DNA from: Candidatus Methanorudis spinitermitis
GTDB taxonomy: Archaea > Methanobacteriota > Methanobacteria > Methanobacteriales > Methanobacteriaceae
Direction of reading: 5' to 3'
NCBI GenBank assembly: GCA_031286225.1
Contig: JAITUQ010000007.1
Coordinates: 1 to 64,000, forward strand
Length of the DNA stretch: 64,000 bases
Part shown: one piece after another, positions 29,440 through 38,700 of the stretch
Layout of the letters: every line of letters starts with the position of its first letter
How positions within the stretch are numbered: position 1 is the stretch's first letter
Translations under genes and position numbers: made by a program
The notes under the pieces: generated by a model
What the model saw: only the letters and a program-made list of their open reading frames with translations
The model's database searches: none
What the model was told of the DNA's origin: nothing

Positions 29440-30072
29440 TCATTTCTTAATAAGTTTTTTACTAATAATTTTATTTGTTAAGTCATAATCATAGCTGTTT
29501 AAATTAACTGGAATTCCATAAACTCTTTTTATAACAGAAGCTTTTGCAAAACCCTTTTTAGTTAGTCTTTTTAATGTTTTTATAGATTTTATTTTAAAAA
29601 TAGAGTCATTAATCTTTACAACATCATCTACAGAAAATTTAAAATCTCTTTCAACATCAACTTTATAAGAATCAGCTTTTCCTGAAAAATCTACAGAAAT
29701 TCCAACACGAGCAGGGATTTCCAATGATGACGCCCATATTGTTGAAATATCTTTAGCTACAGCACTTTCTACTCTTTTTCCTTGTTTTGTTTCAAGAGAA
29801 GTTATTTCAGCTTGACCAATATCAGATAATAAGCTATTACCAGTCTCCAATTTTTCATCAGGATATAATTCAATAAGTGTTTTTATAGATTTTTCATGTT
29901 CACTAATTATCAATCTAAACTTAGATGGCTTATCTTCAGTTATAGTGTCTCTAAACACAAAATTACAGGAATTACATTTTAAAAGTAATTCATTAATATC
30001 TTTACTTTTAGATGAAATTTTTTTTGATTTTAAAGTTGTCGACGATTCAGATCCACACACAGGACATTCCAT
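29440..30072 (-). CDS. HVO_0476 family zinc finger protein
   Basis: A 210-residue archaeal protein with an N-terminal zinc ribbon (CPVCGSESS at 3-11 and CNSCNFVF at about 33-40) and a beta-rich body including FSVDDVVKINDSIFKIKSIK. The family is widespread in Euryarchaeota and has no proven function; the layout suggests RNA or protein binding. An AGAGGA SD precedes the ATG. It lies upstream of the tRNA methylthiotransferase gene and may be co-transcribed with it, which would fit a translation-related role. Confidence 0.85.
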   Translation of the reverse strand: MECPVCGSESSTTLKSKKISSKSKDINELLLKCNSCNFVFRDTITEDKPSKFRLIISEHEKSIKTLIELYPDEKLETGNSLLSDIGQAEITSLETKQGKRVESAVAKDISTIWASSLEIPARVGISVDFSGKADSYKVDVERDFKFSVDDVVKINDSIFKIKSIKTLKRLTKKGFAKASVIKRVYGIPVNLNSYDYDLTNKIISKKLIKK

Positions 30073-30627
30073 TTTTAATTCCTCTTAATTAATACAAATT
30101 ATTGAATAATAAGCATATTCAACAAAATTTAATTCCCAATTTAATAGTTAAAATAGCATTTATAACTATGAATATTAAATTATATAAAATTTTTAAGATT
30201 AAGAAAAAACTATTTTCCCAATTTATTATTTTATGAATCTGAATAATTTTTATTTTCTTATAGAATTTTTATTATTTTTTTAAAAAAAAACAGACAATCT
30301 TTTTTTAAAAAAATTTATTTTATTAAATTAGAAAAATGAAACTTTTCTTTATTAAAAAATAGAAAAACAAGTTTTTCTTTATTTTATAATATAATTTTTT
30401 TCCTTATTTATATAATATAATTAAAAATAAATGAATTAATTTAAATAAAAAAATATTTATATAAAATAAAAAAATGAAAAATTTTACTAATGTTTCACTA
30501 GATATAATGTTAATACCATTTCAATTTTAAAATAAGAATTATTTAACTATTCAAATGTCTTTTCAAAAACAAATACCATTTCAATCTATAAATAACCTAA
30601 TGTATCTATTCAATTATTTATAAATTA
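30073..30627. other. 555-nt AT-rich gap, no gene seen
   Basis: Nearly pure A/T with T-rich runs. The 14-mer AATACCATTTCAAT occurs at 30512-30525 and again at 30572-30585. No ORF or RNA-like island was seen. The gap separates two minus-strand genes and must hold the promoter of the zinc finger gene and the terminator of the dehydratase subunit gene. Confidence 0.35.
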
Positions 30628-31110
30628 TTATTTTTCTTTTAAATAATGTTTAACTAATCCATCATTTTGAAGTATATTTAACATAAAATCATTAAATGGT
30701 TGTATTTTAAAAGATTTTCCTGAAATTTCATTAGTTATTATTCCTTTTTCAAGATTAATATCTAAAATATCTCCTTCTTCAGCTTCAATATCAGCTATTA
30801 CAACAGGAAGTCCTATATTTATTGCATTCCTATAAAATATCCGTGCAAATGACTTAGCTATTATAAGATCAATTCCAGCAGTCTTAATAGCTAATGGAGC
30901 TTGTTCTCTTGAAGATCCACAGCCAAAATTATAATCTGCAAGAATAATATCTCCTTTTTTAACTTTTAAAGCAAAATCCTTCCTTTCACCTTCCATGACA
31001 TGCTTAGCTAAATCTTTAGGGTCAAAAGTTCTTAAATACCTTCCTGGAATTATAACATCTGTATCAATATTATTTCCAAATTTCCAAGTCTTTCCTCTTA
31101 TTTTTTTCAT
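30628..31110 (-). CDS. hacB: Homoaconitase/isopropylmalate isomerase small subunit, HacB type
   Basis: Swivel-domain small subunit of an aconitase-family hydro-lyase. The 160 residues include NNIDTDVIIPGRYLRT and the substrate loop FGCGSSREQAP. The loop reads YLRT (25-28). In methanogens this loop separates homoaconitase, which makes the 2-oxosuberate chain of coenzyme B, from isopropylmalate isomerase (YLVY-like), so I favour HacB over LeuD. The large subunit is not in the window. A GGAGAT SD precedes the ATG. Confidence 0.85.
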   Translation of the reverse strand: MKKIRGKTWKFGNNIDTDVIIPGRYLRTFDPKDLAKHVMEGERKDFALKVKKGDIILADYNFGCGSSREQAPLAIKTAGIDLIIAKSFARIFYRNAINIGLPVVIADIEAEEGDILDINLEKGIITNEISGKSFKIQPFNDFMLNILQNDGLVKHYLKEK

Positions 31111-31267
31111 TAATTAATCTCCAAATAAAATTAAAAAAATAAATTAGCTAAAAAAATAAAATAACTATTAAAAACATTATCATTAAATAAGAAAAATTAC
31201 CAAAAAGCATTAGATAACCTATAATTTAACAAAAAACCAATTTACCAATAAATATTGGATAATCCTA

Positions 31268-32263
31268 TCATTTTTTAAGATCATAACCATGATTTTGAGC
31301 TTTTGTCATGAAAACACTTCCATCATCACCAATAGATTCTTTAATAGCTTTAAAAACATTTTGATTCTTTTTATCAATAATTCCATAAATAGTTGGACCA
31401 AAAGAACTCATTCCCACTCCATAAGCACCTAATTCTCTCATATTCTCCATTAAAGATTTTACTTTTTTTGGTTGCAAACCAACTTCCACCTTTTTAAAAC
31501 CTAAATTTTGAATTCTATTTATAACTGATCCAAAAGATTCAATATCTTTTTCTAATAAAAAAGGTAATAAATTCATGAGAATAAGATGAGATAATTGTTC
31601 CACATCTCTTATAGGAACTGGACAATAATTTTGAAACAAATCAACTTCTTTTTTTCCAGTTACAGAATGGTCTGCATGAGGAATAGCCACAATAATGCCC
31701 CAATCATCTGGAAAATCATATCTTCCCAGTAATTTTGGTGGTTTAGCTGGTGATGCAGCAGATGGGAGAAATGTTCCTTTATTTTTTAGATTATGACCAC
31801 CATCAACTATGAATCCTCCATAATCAAAGGAAAATATTCCTACTCCTGAAGTTCCACCTCTTCCAACAATATTACCAAGTTCAACACCATTAAGATCTTC
31901 ACCAATATGTTCACATATTAACTTAGCAGTAGCTAATGAAATCTGAGTTCCAGAACCTAAGCCAGAATGTGGAAGATAAGCTTCTTGAACTTCAAAATGA
32001 AAATCTGAATCTAAATTGAAATATGAGCAAATTTTTCCAGCAGACTCAGAAATTTTTTTTATGCATTCTTTTTTTATATCATCATTATATATATTTTCAT
32101 TGAAATCAATAGCTATTCCTTTTTCATTTTCCTCTACTTTTAAGCATAAATTAGGTTTAGCAATAGTGAGACCAATTCCCCCATCAGCCCTACCATAAGA
32201 ACCGTTGAGATCAATTAAAGTCATATGAAGTCTTGAAGGAGTCTTGATAATCATTTTAATCAT
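31268..32263 (-). CDS. Beta-ribofuranosylaminobenzene 5'-phosphate synthase
   Basis: The first committed step of tetrahydromethanopterin synthesis: it joins phosphoribosyl diphosphate to a hydroxybenzoate or aminobenzoate and releases CO2 and pyrophosphate. The 331-residue GHMP-kinase-fold protein has TPSRLHMTLIDLNGSYGRAD near the N-terminus, PHSGLGSGTQISLA (the GHMP motif), GRGGTSGVGIFSFDYGGF and LPSAASPAKPPKLLGRYDFP. The start is ambiguous between Met1 and Met4; neither has a strong SD. It lies 157 bases upstream of hacB on the same strand. Confidence 0.94.
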   Translation of the reverse strand: MIKMIIKTPSRLHMTLIDLNGSYGRADGGIGLTIAKPNLCLKVEENEKGIAIDFNENIYNDDIKKECIKKISESAGKICSYFNLDSDFHFEVQEAYLPHSGLGSGTQISLATAKLICEHIGEDLNGVELGNIVGRGGTSGVGIFSFDYGGFIVDGGHNLKNKGTFLPSAASPAKPPKLLGRYDFPDDWGIIVAIPHADHSVTGKKEVDLFQNYCPVPIRDVEQLSHLILMNLLPFLLEKDIESFGSVINRIQNLGFKKVEVGLQPKKVKSLMENMRELGAYGVGMSSFGPTIYGIIDKKNQNVFKAIKESIGDDGSVFMTKAQNHGYDLKK

Positions 32264-32498
32264 TTAACTCTTGTAAATTTTATTTAATCTATTATAAATG
32301 ATTATTGTAAAAAATCATCTTTATAAAAAAATTATAAATAATCACTTTAAATAAAGCTCATTATTATAAAGAAAAAATATCATTAAACATACTGAAAAAA
32401 ATATAAATTTCTTTAATCTTAATGAAAAATATAATATTTCTTTTAGCATTAATTATATTAAATAATATTTTAAAAAAATATAAATTTAGCTAAACATT

Positions 32499-34004
32499 TT
32501 AATTTTTAATCTTTTTGGAAATATTTTCAGGTTTAAATGGAACTGAAAATTCATCTTCAACTCCTTGTCTATACATTGAATTCATAGTACAGAATGGAAT
32601 TATACGACCATCTGGAACTGCATAATGAATAACACATTTTTTAACTCTATCTTCATCAAAATTAAATGGATCCATAAAGTGCATGCAAGAAATCAATAAT
32701 GAATTTCTGTGAAATTCACGTAATGAATCATAAGATCTATTTTTAAAAACATTTAAAAGTATTTTACTAATTTCAAGAGATTCAGGAGTTTTGTCTCTAT
32801 CTATAATTTTAGGAAGTTCTTTTGTAGCACTAAATAAGACTCTTTTTTTAATTCCAAACCCACCATCATCAATTTTTTGAGCACCATCATCTAAAAATTC
32901 CAAAAATCTATCTACATCAATAAATTCAGTAACAGGAACAATTTTTCCATTTTCAATAAATATATAAGTAGCTATTCCACAATGTTGATGACAGTTAAAT
33001 GTAGCCGAAGGCTCTTCCCCTTCTAAAGCACCAATAAAGTGGGAAACAGGCTCCATAGCTGATGGTGGATAAAAATCATCTAGATGAATCTGTTTAGTTT
33101 GTTTTTCAACCAAATTAATAAAATCAGGAATTGTTATTCTCTGTTTTTCTACTTGATTAGCAGGTGTTCTACCAGCGAAAGATACTGGTTGAAAATTTAC
33201 TCCATGGATAATATCAATATTATTAATTGCAAAATTTATAATATCTCCAATCTGTTGGTCATTTACTCCTTTAACAATTGTTGGAACTAAAACAATACCT
33301 AAATTTGCTTTTCTACAATTTTCAATAGCTTCAATTTTTTGAGGAAGTAAATTCTTTCCTCTGTTATAAATATAGGGTTCTTCACTAACACCATCAAATT
33401 GTAAATAAACTGTGTTAAGTCCAGCATCAGCTAATTCTTGAGCTAAAATTTTTTTCCTAGCTAACCTTAACCCATTAGTAGCTATTTGAGTATGTGAAAA
33501 ACCTTCTTCTTTAGCTAATTTTATTAGACCAACTATATCTTTACGAACTGTTGGTTCTCCTCCAGCATATTGAATAGCTGGGGTTGGAATTGGTTTTAAA
33601 TCTCTTAGACTCTTTAACATTTGTCTTATTTCTTCGTAACTTGGTTCATATAATTTTTTAGAAATAGCTGCATTTGCAAAACAAACTGGGCATTTTAGAT
33701 TACATCTATTTGTAACATCAATTAATCCTAAAACTGTACTTGTTTCATGATCACTACAGATTCCACAATTATTAGGACACCCCATATCATTGTTAACTTG
33801 TGGATTTTCTACTGATTTTATAGAAGGATCAAATGCACTTACTCGTTTATATAGTTCTGAATCACTCCAATATGTATTTTTAAAATGTCCATGCTCTGGA
33901 CAATCTTTTTTAATCCAAACTTTGCCCTCTTCATCATAAACTTCAGCTTCTACAGGTTTAAAACATTCAGGACATAAACTTTTTGTTTTTTTAATAAACA
34001 CCAA
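32499..34004 (-). CDS. tes: Tetraether lipid synthase-like radical SAM protein (Tes)
   Basis: Tes joins the phytanyl tails of two archaeol lipids to form membrane-spanning tetraethers. The 501-residue protein has an N-terminal rubredoxin-like knuckle (CPEC at 11-14, CPEH), further Cys (GCPNNCGIC), radical SAM cysteines in TNRCNLKCPVCFANA, QYAGGEPTVR, and C-terminal Cys in CHQHCG and PFCTMNSMYRQG, matching the multi-cluster layout of Tes. It is read from TTG with an AGGTGATC SD. It is divergent from CDP-archaeol synthase, another lipid gene. Paralogues of this family exist, so the exact reaction is inferred. Confidence 0.85.
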   Translation of the reverse strand: MVFIKKTKSLCPECFKPVEAEVYDEEGKVWIKKDCPEHGHFKNTYWSDSELYKRVSAFDPSIKSVENPQVNNDMGCPNNCGICSDHETSTVLGLIDVTNRCNLKCPVCFANAAISKKLYEPSYEEIRQMLKSLRDLKPIPTPAIQYAGGEPTVRKDIVGLIKLAKEEGFSHTQIATNGLRLARKKILAQELADAGLNTVYLQFDGVSEEPYIYNRGKNLLPQKIEAIENCRKANLGIVLVPTIVKGVNDQQIGDIINFAINNIDIIHGVNFQPVSFAGRTPANQVEKQRITIPDFINLVEKQTKQIHLDDFYPPSAMEPVSHFIGALEGEEPSATFNCHQHCGIATYIFIENGKIVPVTEFIDVDRFLEFLDDGAQKIDDGGFGIKKRVLFSATKELPKIIDRDKTPESLEISKILLNVFKNRSYDSLREFHRNSLLISCMHFMDPFNFDEDRVKKCVIHYAVPDGRIIPFCTMNSMYRQGVEDEFSVPFKPENISKKIKN

Positions 34005-34488
34005 AAGATCACCTACAAGTCATATACAGTTGTTAAAGAATTAAATTATTGAAAAATGCATAAAATATTTGATATAGTTAAAAAATATTCAAGTATATTC
34101 AATATTAAAATTAATATTTAAATAAATGCTATTTATAAGTTTGTTAAGAAAAAATGATATATAAATTATATTAATACTTTTATCAATTTATTTAATCATT
34201 ATCTATTTTAGTACCTAATAGTTTTATACAGTATATTATTTATATTTAATTATAGTTATACAATATATTTTTTATAACTAAAAAAATCACAACATATAAC
34301 TATATTAAATCCTAAAAATAAAAAGCTCTTTGTAAATGGAAATTAAAAGCTAAATAAATTTTAATGTCTTAAATAAATTTTTATTAATGTGTTTAGAAAT
34401 AAATACAAATTAAATAATTATTATTAAAAATCATTACATAGTTATTTACTATTAATATCTTGATAAGTATAATTAGTAGAGGAAAATA
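34005..34488. other. 484-nt divergent promoter region between tes and carS
   Basis: AT-rich, with no ORF. Both flanking genes act in membrane lipid synthesis and are read outward from here, so shared control is possible. No clear operator palindrome was recognised. Confidence 0.35.
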
Positions 34489-35007
34489 ATGAATATGGAT
34501 AATATTAATTTGTTAATTACATGTTTAGAAATTATATACTTCATTTTACCAGCATATATTGCCAATTTAAGTGGTCTTGCATTTGGCGGTACTACCCCAT
34601 TAGATATGGGGAAAAACTTCTTAGATAAAAGACAAATAATTGGAAATGGAGTGACATGGAAAGGTTTTATTTTTGGAACAATAAGTGGAACTTTTGTTGG
34701 AATTGTACAAGGAGTAATAAGTGGAAATATTATAAGTGGGTTTACAATAGGATTTTTATTATCATTTGGAGCATTGCTTGGTGATGCTGCAGGTAGTTTC
34801 ATTAAAAGGCGTTTAAATATAGATAGAGGTAGACCAGCTCCAATACTGGATCAATTAGATTTTATTGCAGGAGCATTGATATTAGCTTCATTATTCGTTG
34901 AAATATCTTTAACAACAGTAGTAATAGCTGCAATAATAACTCTAATACTACACCTTCTTTCAAACATAATAGCTTACCTGCTCAATATAAAAGATGTTTG
35001 GTATTAA
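34489..35007 (+). CDS. carS: CDP-archaeol synthase (CarS)
   Basis: Transfers CMP from CTP to unsaturated archaetidic acid (digeranylgeranylglyceryl phosphate), forming the activated precursor of polar membrane lipids. The 172-residue membrane protein has about five helices. Family motifs include PAYIANLSGLAFGG, PLDMGKNFLDKRQIIGNGVT (the conserved charged cytoplasmic loop) and GDAAGSFIKRRLNIDRGRPA. An AGAGGA SD precedes the ATG. Confidence 0.95.
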   Translation: MNMDNINLLITCLEIIYFILPAYIANLSGLAFGGTTPLDMGKNFLDKRQIIGNGVTWKGFIFGTISGTFVGIVQGVISGNIISGFTIGFLLSFGALLGDAAGSFIKRRLNIDRGRPAPILDQLDFIAGALILASLFVEISLTTVVIAAIITLILHLLSNIIAYLLNIKDVWY

Positions 35008-35084
35008 TAGGAAAAAAGTATAAGCAGTATTTTAATATAAAAAAAATAAAAAATTATCTATTATTTACTCATTAATTGTATAAA

Positions 35085-35762
35085 TTAGGTACTCTTAAAA
35101 GAAGCATCAATAAAACTGTAAGATTCTATAAAAACTTCAAAAAATCCTAACCATTCTGGAATTTCATAAACAAATAAAGGTGTTCCAGTAGCTACTATTG
35201 GATTATCAACTGTTCGAATAGATGAACTCTCAGGAATTTTACTAACATTTCTTTTATAATAATTAAAATTATCTAAATCTTTCATCACTTTTGTAGCTAA
35301 TATTACTGATTTTGAATCCATTGAAGGGGTTGCTATGTAAAAACCTTCACCATAACCTTTTTCATGATCATGAGCAATAATCACAAGATCAAAATTTGAC
35401 TTATCAATATCTTTAACAACATAATCATGAACAAGTTTTTCACCATTAGATCTCCCTATATAAAAATCATCAGGATTATCTAAAACAATAACTTGATAAT
35501 TTACAATTTCAACATTATTTAAAACTGAATAAATCTTTATAACAATTGGTAAAACTTGAGAAGATAATTTTTCACGTGGATGCATTCCAGAAACAATAGC
35601 TATTTTACCATTTGGATTTGGATAATGAGAATAAGTATCTTTTACAACATAACCAATTGACTGGGACCCAGTTTCTGATGTTTCATGTGAGTCAATGAAT
35701 AAAGTTATTCCTACAAAAATCACTAAAATAATAAGAATTAATTTAATATTAGATTTATTCAT
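35085..35762 (-). CDS. Membrane-anchored M14/aspartoacylase-like protein
   Basis: A 225-residue protein with an N-terminal membrane helix (about 7-24, ILIILVIFVGITLFI) and an outward soluble domain. The pattern VSGMHPREKLSSQVL supplies an HxxE zinc pair, and IIAHDHEKGYGEG a later His, as in M14 carboxypeptidase/succinylglutamate-desuccinylase folds. The catalytic Glu may be in VYEIPEWL. Together with the similar protein at 50473 it may trim pseudomurein peptides, which is inference. An AGGAGT SD supports the start. Confidence 0.6.
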   Translation of the reverse strand: MNKSNIKLILIILVIFVGITLFIDSHETSETGSQSIGYVVKDTYSHYPNPNGKIAIVSGMHPREKLSSQVLPIVIKIYSVLNNVEIVNYQVIVLDNPDDFYIGRSNGEKLVHDYVVKDIDKSNFDLVIIAHDHEKGYGEGFYIATPSMDSKSVILATKVMKDLDNFNYYKRNVSKIPESSSIRTVDNPIVATGTPLFVYEIPEWLGFFEVFIESYSFIDASFKST

Positions 35763-36118
35763 GATTACTCCTAATTACTCTTTAGGGATTTAAAATAAGA
35801 TTCATCAGTTTGTTTTATAATTTCAAAGGTAATTAAATAGATATAATTATTAGAATTTTAATTATTTAAAATAATTTCTATTTAAAAAATTATTTTTTTT
35901 AGATATTTATCTACAAAGCTATTTTATGCAATATTTTATTATATTATTTAATAAATTTTATTATTTTATTATATAAAAATTTTTTAATATTGATTTTAAA
36001 TATTATTAATTAAAAAAACATTTGGAAATTTGATTATTTAAAAACCCTTTATTTAAAAAAATATGGTATAAATTAGCTAATAATTTAAAAATCCTTAATT
36101 TCAAAAAACCAAAATAAA
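35763..36118. other. 356-nt AT-rich gap, no gene seen
   Basis: Pure A/T-rich DNA with T runs between two minus-strand genes. It contains one TAGCTAA word near 36074. No ORF or RNA was seen. Confidence 0.35.
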
Positions 36119-37147
36119 TTAGCTATTTAAATATTTTTCAACTAAGATAGCTGTTCCAATAGCTGGAGCAACAATACATTCTTCATCAGTTAAAAATTCA
36201 TTCATAGATTTAACATTTAAATTAAGATTTTGAGCAGCTGAAGTAGCTAAAATGTCTTTTCCAAGCCCTGTACTTATTACTAAATCTAAATTTTCTCTTT
36301 TTGAAACTTTTTCTAATCCTTCCATAATCTGTTGAATTTGTTTTTTATAAATTTCGTTGCAAATTTTATTTATATCTTTAGAAGACAACATATCTAAATC
36401 AGCACACAAGACCCTTGAAATTCTTCTTTTAGATTCTTCAATAGATTTTCCAGATCCATCAGGAGTCTCACAACTATATTCACCCATAGTTATTTTCCCT
36501 AAAACATTGTAAACATCAGCACTTATTGCAAATAGTTCAGAAGCTATTTTATAATTATTTCCATCTAAATAAATTTCATCAACAAATGTAGAAATATTAG
36601 TCCTTAGTAAACCAGTGTAAACAAGTTCGCCAGTAGCTAATCTCATCATATCTGATCTACCTTTAGCACATTCACAACCATTTTTAATCGGGATAATATC
36701 AGTCGTTGTACTTCCAGTATCCACAAAAATACAATTTTTAGCTAATTTTCCAGCAATTTGACTAGTAGCTATCCAATTAGCAGCAGCTACATCAAGTGGA
36801 TTTTTTTTTAACTCCTCATAAGATAAAGCCCCATTAATTCCTATAAAAACTAATGGAATATCAAAGTTATTTTTTACCTCTTTAGCTATTTCTAAAACAC
36901 CTTCTTTTTTTGTATTATATGCATCAACAAGTTCTGCAGTCATTGATATTCCTACTGCATCGATTGAATTGGAAAACCTATTATTATCGATTAAATTTAA
37001 TAAAATTTCTCCTAGATCTTTTTTATTACTCCACATAGGGAAATATTTAAAATCAGTATTTATATTGGTGATTTCACCTTTTTTATCAAAATCAACTATA
37101 GCTAAATCTGTATTTGCTCCACCAATATCAAAACCAGCTATTCTCAT
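36119..37147 (-). CDS. mfnF: Methanofuran biosynthesis protein MfnF
   Basis: MfnF couples the phosphorylated aminomethylfuran unit to gamma-glutamyltyramine in methanofuran synthesis. The 342-residue protein belongs to the ASKHA/hydantoinase-like group: phosphate loop FDIGGANTDLAIVDF at the N-terminus, VGISMTAELVDAY, CIFVDTGSTTTDIIPI in the middle and ELVYTGLLRTNIS. Other members are annotated as 'hydantoinase/H4MPT-linked C1 transfer protein'. An AGGAGT SD precedes the ATG. It lies 175 bases downstream of mfnD, the preceding step of the same pathway. Confidence 0.88.
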   Translation of the reverse strand: MRIAGFDIGGANTDLAIVDFDKKGEITNINTDFKYFPMWSNKKDLGEILLNLIDNNRFSNSIDAVGISMTAELVDAYNTKKEGVLEIAKEVKNNFDIPLVFIGINGALSYEELKKNPLDVAAANWIATSQIAGKLAKNCIFVDTGSTTTDIIPIKNGCECAKGRSDMMRLATGELVYTGLLRTNISTFVDEIYLDGNNYKIASELFAISADVYNVLGKITMGEYSCETPDGSGKSIEESKRRISRVLCADLDMLSSKDINKICNEIYKKQIQQIMEGLEKVSKRENLDLVISTGLGKDILATSAAQNLNLNVKSMNEFLTDEECIVAPAIGTAILVEKYLNS

Positions 37148-37322
37148 TTAAGCACTCCTAATAATATGTGAAATAAAAAATATAAAATCAATGTAATTTC
37201 ATTTATTAGTTTATTAATTAATACTTCTTAAAAATATTTTATATTTTATTATAATAAAAATTAAAAAAAATATAAAACTTCAATACCTAAATCATTACCA
37301 ATATAATAAAAATTAAAAAAAA

Positions 37323-38429
37323 TTATATAAAATTAATATCTAAATCATTTCCATTTTTTATAAATTTAACTTTTCTATTAAATTTTATATTTTTTTTTAC
37401 AGAATCAATAGCTATTTTTTTATCAATGATTTTAATTATTGATTTTCCAACATTAAAGTTAGCTATTTTTTTAATACCAACATAAGGAGTTGTAAATCTT
37501 GAATTGATTTCTAAAAAGTAAACATCATCATTTATAATTAAGTCTACTCCAACAAATCCTTTAATTCCTTCAATAGATTCAACAGATTTTTTAGCTATTT
37601 CAAATGCTTTTTCTTTTAAAGGAAGTTCATAAGGAAGTTCACCACCAAGATAAGTAAAATTATCATGATTTAAAGCAATGTTTTGCTTGTTTAAACTAAT
37701 TGGAATAGCTATTTCCCCATCACTTATTAAACTAACGCTAATAACATCTCCTTCAATAAATTCTTGAATTAAAAAGCTTGATCCAATAGGAAAAATCTTT
37801 TTTAAATTTCTAATGTCTCTAATATTAGAAATAATTTTTGTATCTTGACAATCCACTCCATAAACAGGTTTAGCTATTAATTTAAATTTTTCATTAAAAA
37901 TATCATAGGATAATTTAGAATTTCCAATGTTGAAAAAGTTTATTATGTTTGGAATAGCTATTTCCCATTGAAATTTTTCATCAATAGTAAATTTTAATGT
38001 TTTAGGCTGTTTTATTATATCTTTGATATGCCTATATGTTTTAAATTTATCAGAGCATAATAGAGTAGCAAAAGTATTTGAACAATATAATTTAACATTA
38101 TTTTTCTCAATTAAATTTGTTATCTCATATAATAGCATATTTTCTTCTGAAGAAATAAACATACAACTGTTAAAATTACATACATTATTTGACAGCCATT
38201 TTTGCAAGTTTTCTTCTATAATAATTGATTTTAAGTGTTCATGGTTTTTTGCAATAAAATCAAATTTTTTTGAAAGTAAAAAATAGACATTGAAATCTTT
38301 TAAATCATCTAAAAGAGAATTAATCATAGCTACTGCTTCTGAAATTATCTTTGGATCATCTATGCCTGAAGCTGTATAATATTCAAATACTAAAATAGAA
38401 TTTTCTTCTTTAAAATCAGTTTTATTCAT
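37323..38429 (-). CDS. mfnD: Tyramine--L-glutamate ligase MfnD (ATP-grasp)
   Basis: Forms gamma-glutamyltyramine, the second intermediate of methanofuran synthesis, with ATP. The 368-residue protein begins with the family-typical ILVFEYYTASGIDDP and has the ATP-grasp layout: FKLIAKPVYGVDCQDT, SFLIQEFIEGDVISVSL, and DVYFLEINSRFTTPYVG, where Glu and Asn bind magnesium. It is adjacent to mfnF on the same strand, which supports the assignment. Weak GGTAAT SD. Confidence 0.87.
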   Translation of the reverse strand: MNKTDFKEENSILVFEYYTASGIDDPKIISEAVAMINSLLDDLKDFNVYFLLSKKFDFIAKNHEHLKSIIIEENLQKWLSNNVCNFNSCMFISSEENMLLYEITNLIEKNNVKLYCSNTFATLLCSDKFKTYRHIKDIIKQPKTLKFTIDEKFQWEIAIPNIINFFNIGNSKLSYDIFNEKFKLIAKPVYGVDCQDTKIISNIRDIRNLKKIFPIGSSFLIQEFIEGDVISVSLISDGEIAIPISLNKQNIALNHDNFTYLGGELPYELPLKEKAFEIAKKSVESIEGIKGFVGVDLIINDDVYFLEINSRFTTPYVGIKKIANFNVGKSIIKIIDKKIAIDSVKKNIKFNRKVKFIKNGNDLDINFI

Positions 38430-38700
38430 AAGAATTACCAGAATTGCAAAAACATGCGAAAATTAGATGTTTGAATTAATGTATATAAATTATTTTTTTA
38501 TTTTTTATAAAAAAATTAATTAATCTTTTTATTTATTATATAATTACATTTAATTTTTTATTTAAAAAAAATATTATCAATCATTTATTTTATTAATAGT
38601 GATGATAATATTTAATTTTTTATAAAAATATATTAATTAAATTATAACATGTTTTATATTAGTGTTATTTAAGTCATCAGTAGAAAATAATAAAAAATAG

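Noticed and set aside
30512-30585. Two copies of AATACCATTTCAAT 60 bases apart, recalling the end of a CRISPR repeat.
   Set aside because: Only 14 bases are shared, there are just two copies, no regular spacers follow and no cas genes are present.
34473-34802. A 109-codon minus-strand ORF opposite carS.
   Set aside because: Entirely explained as the complement of the CDP-archaeol synthase gene.
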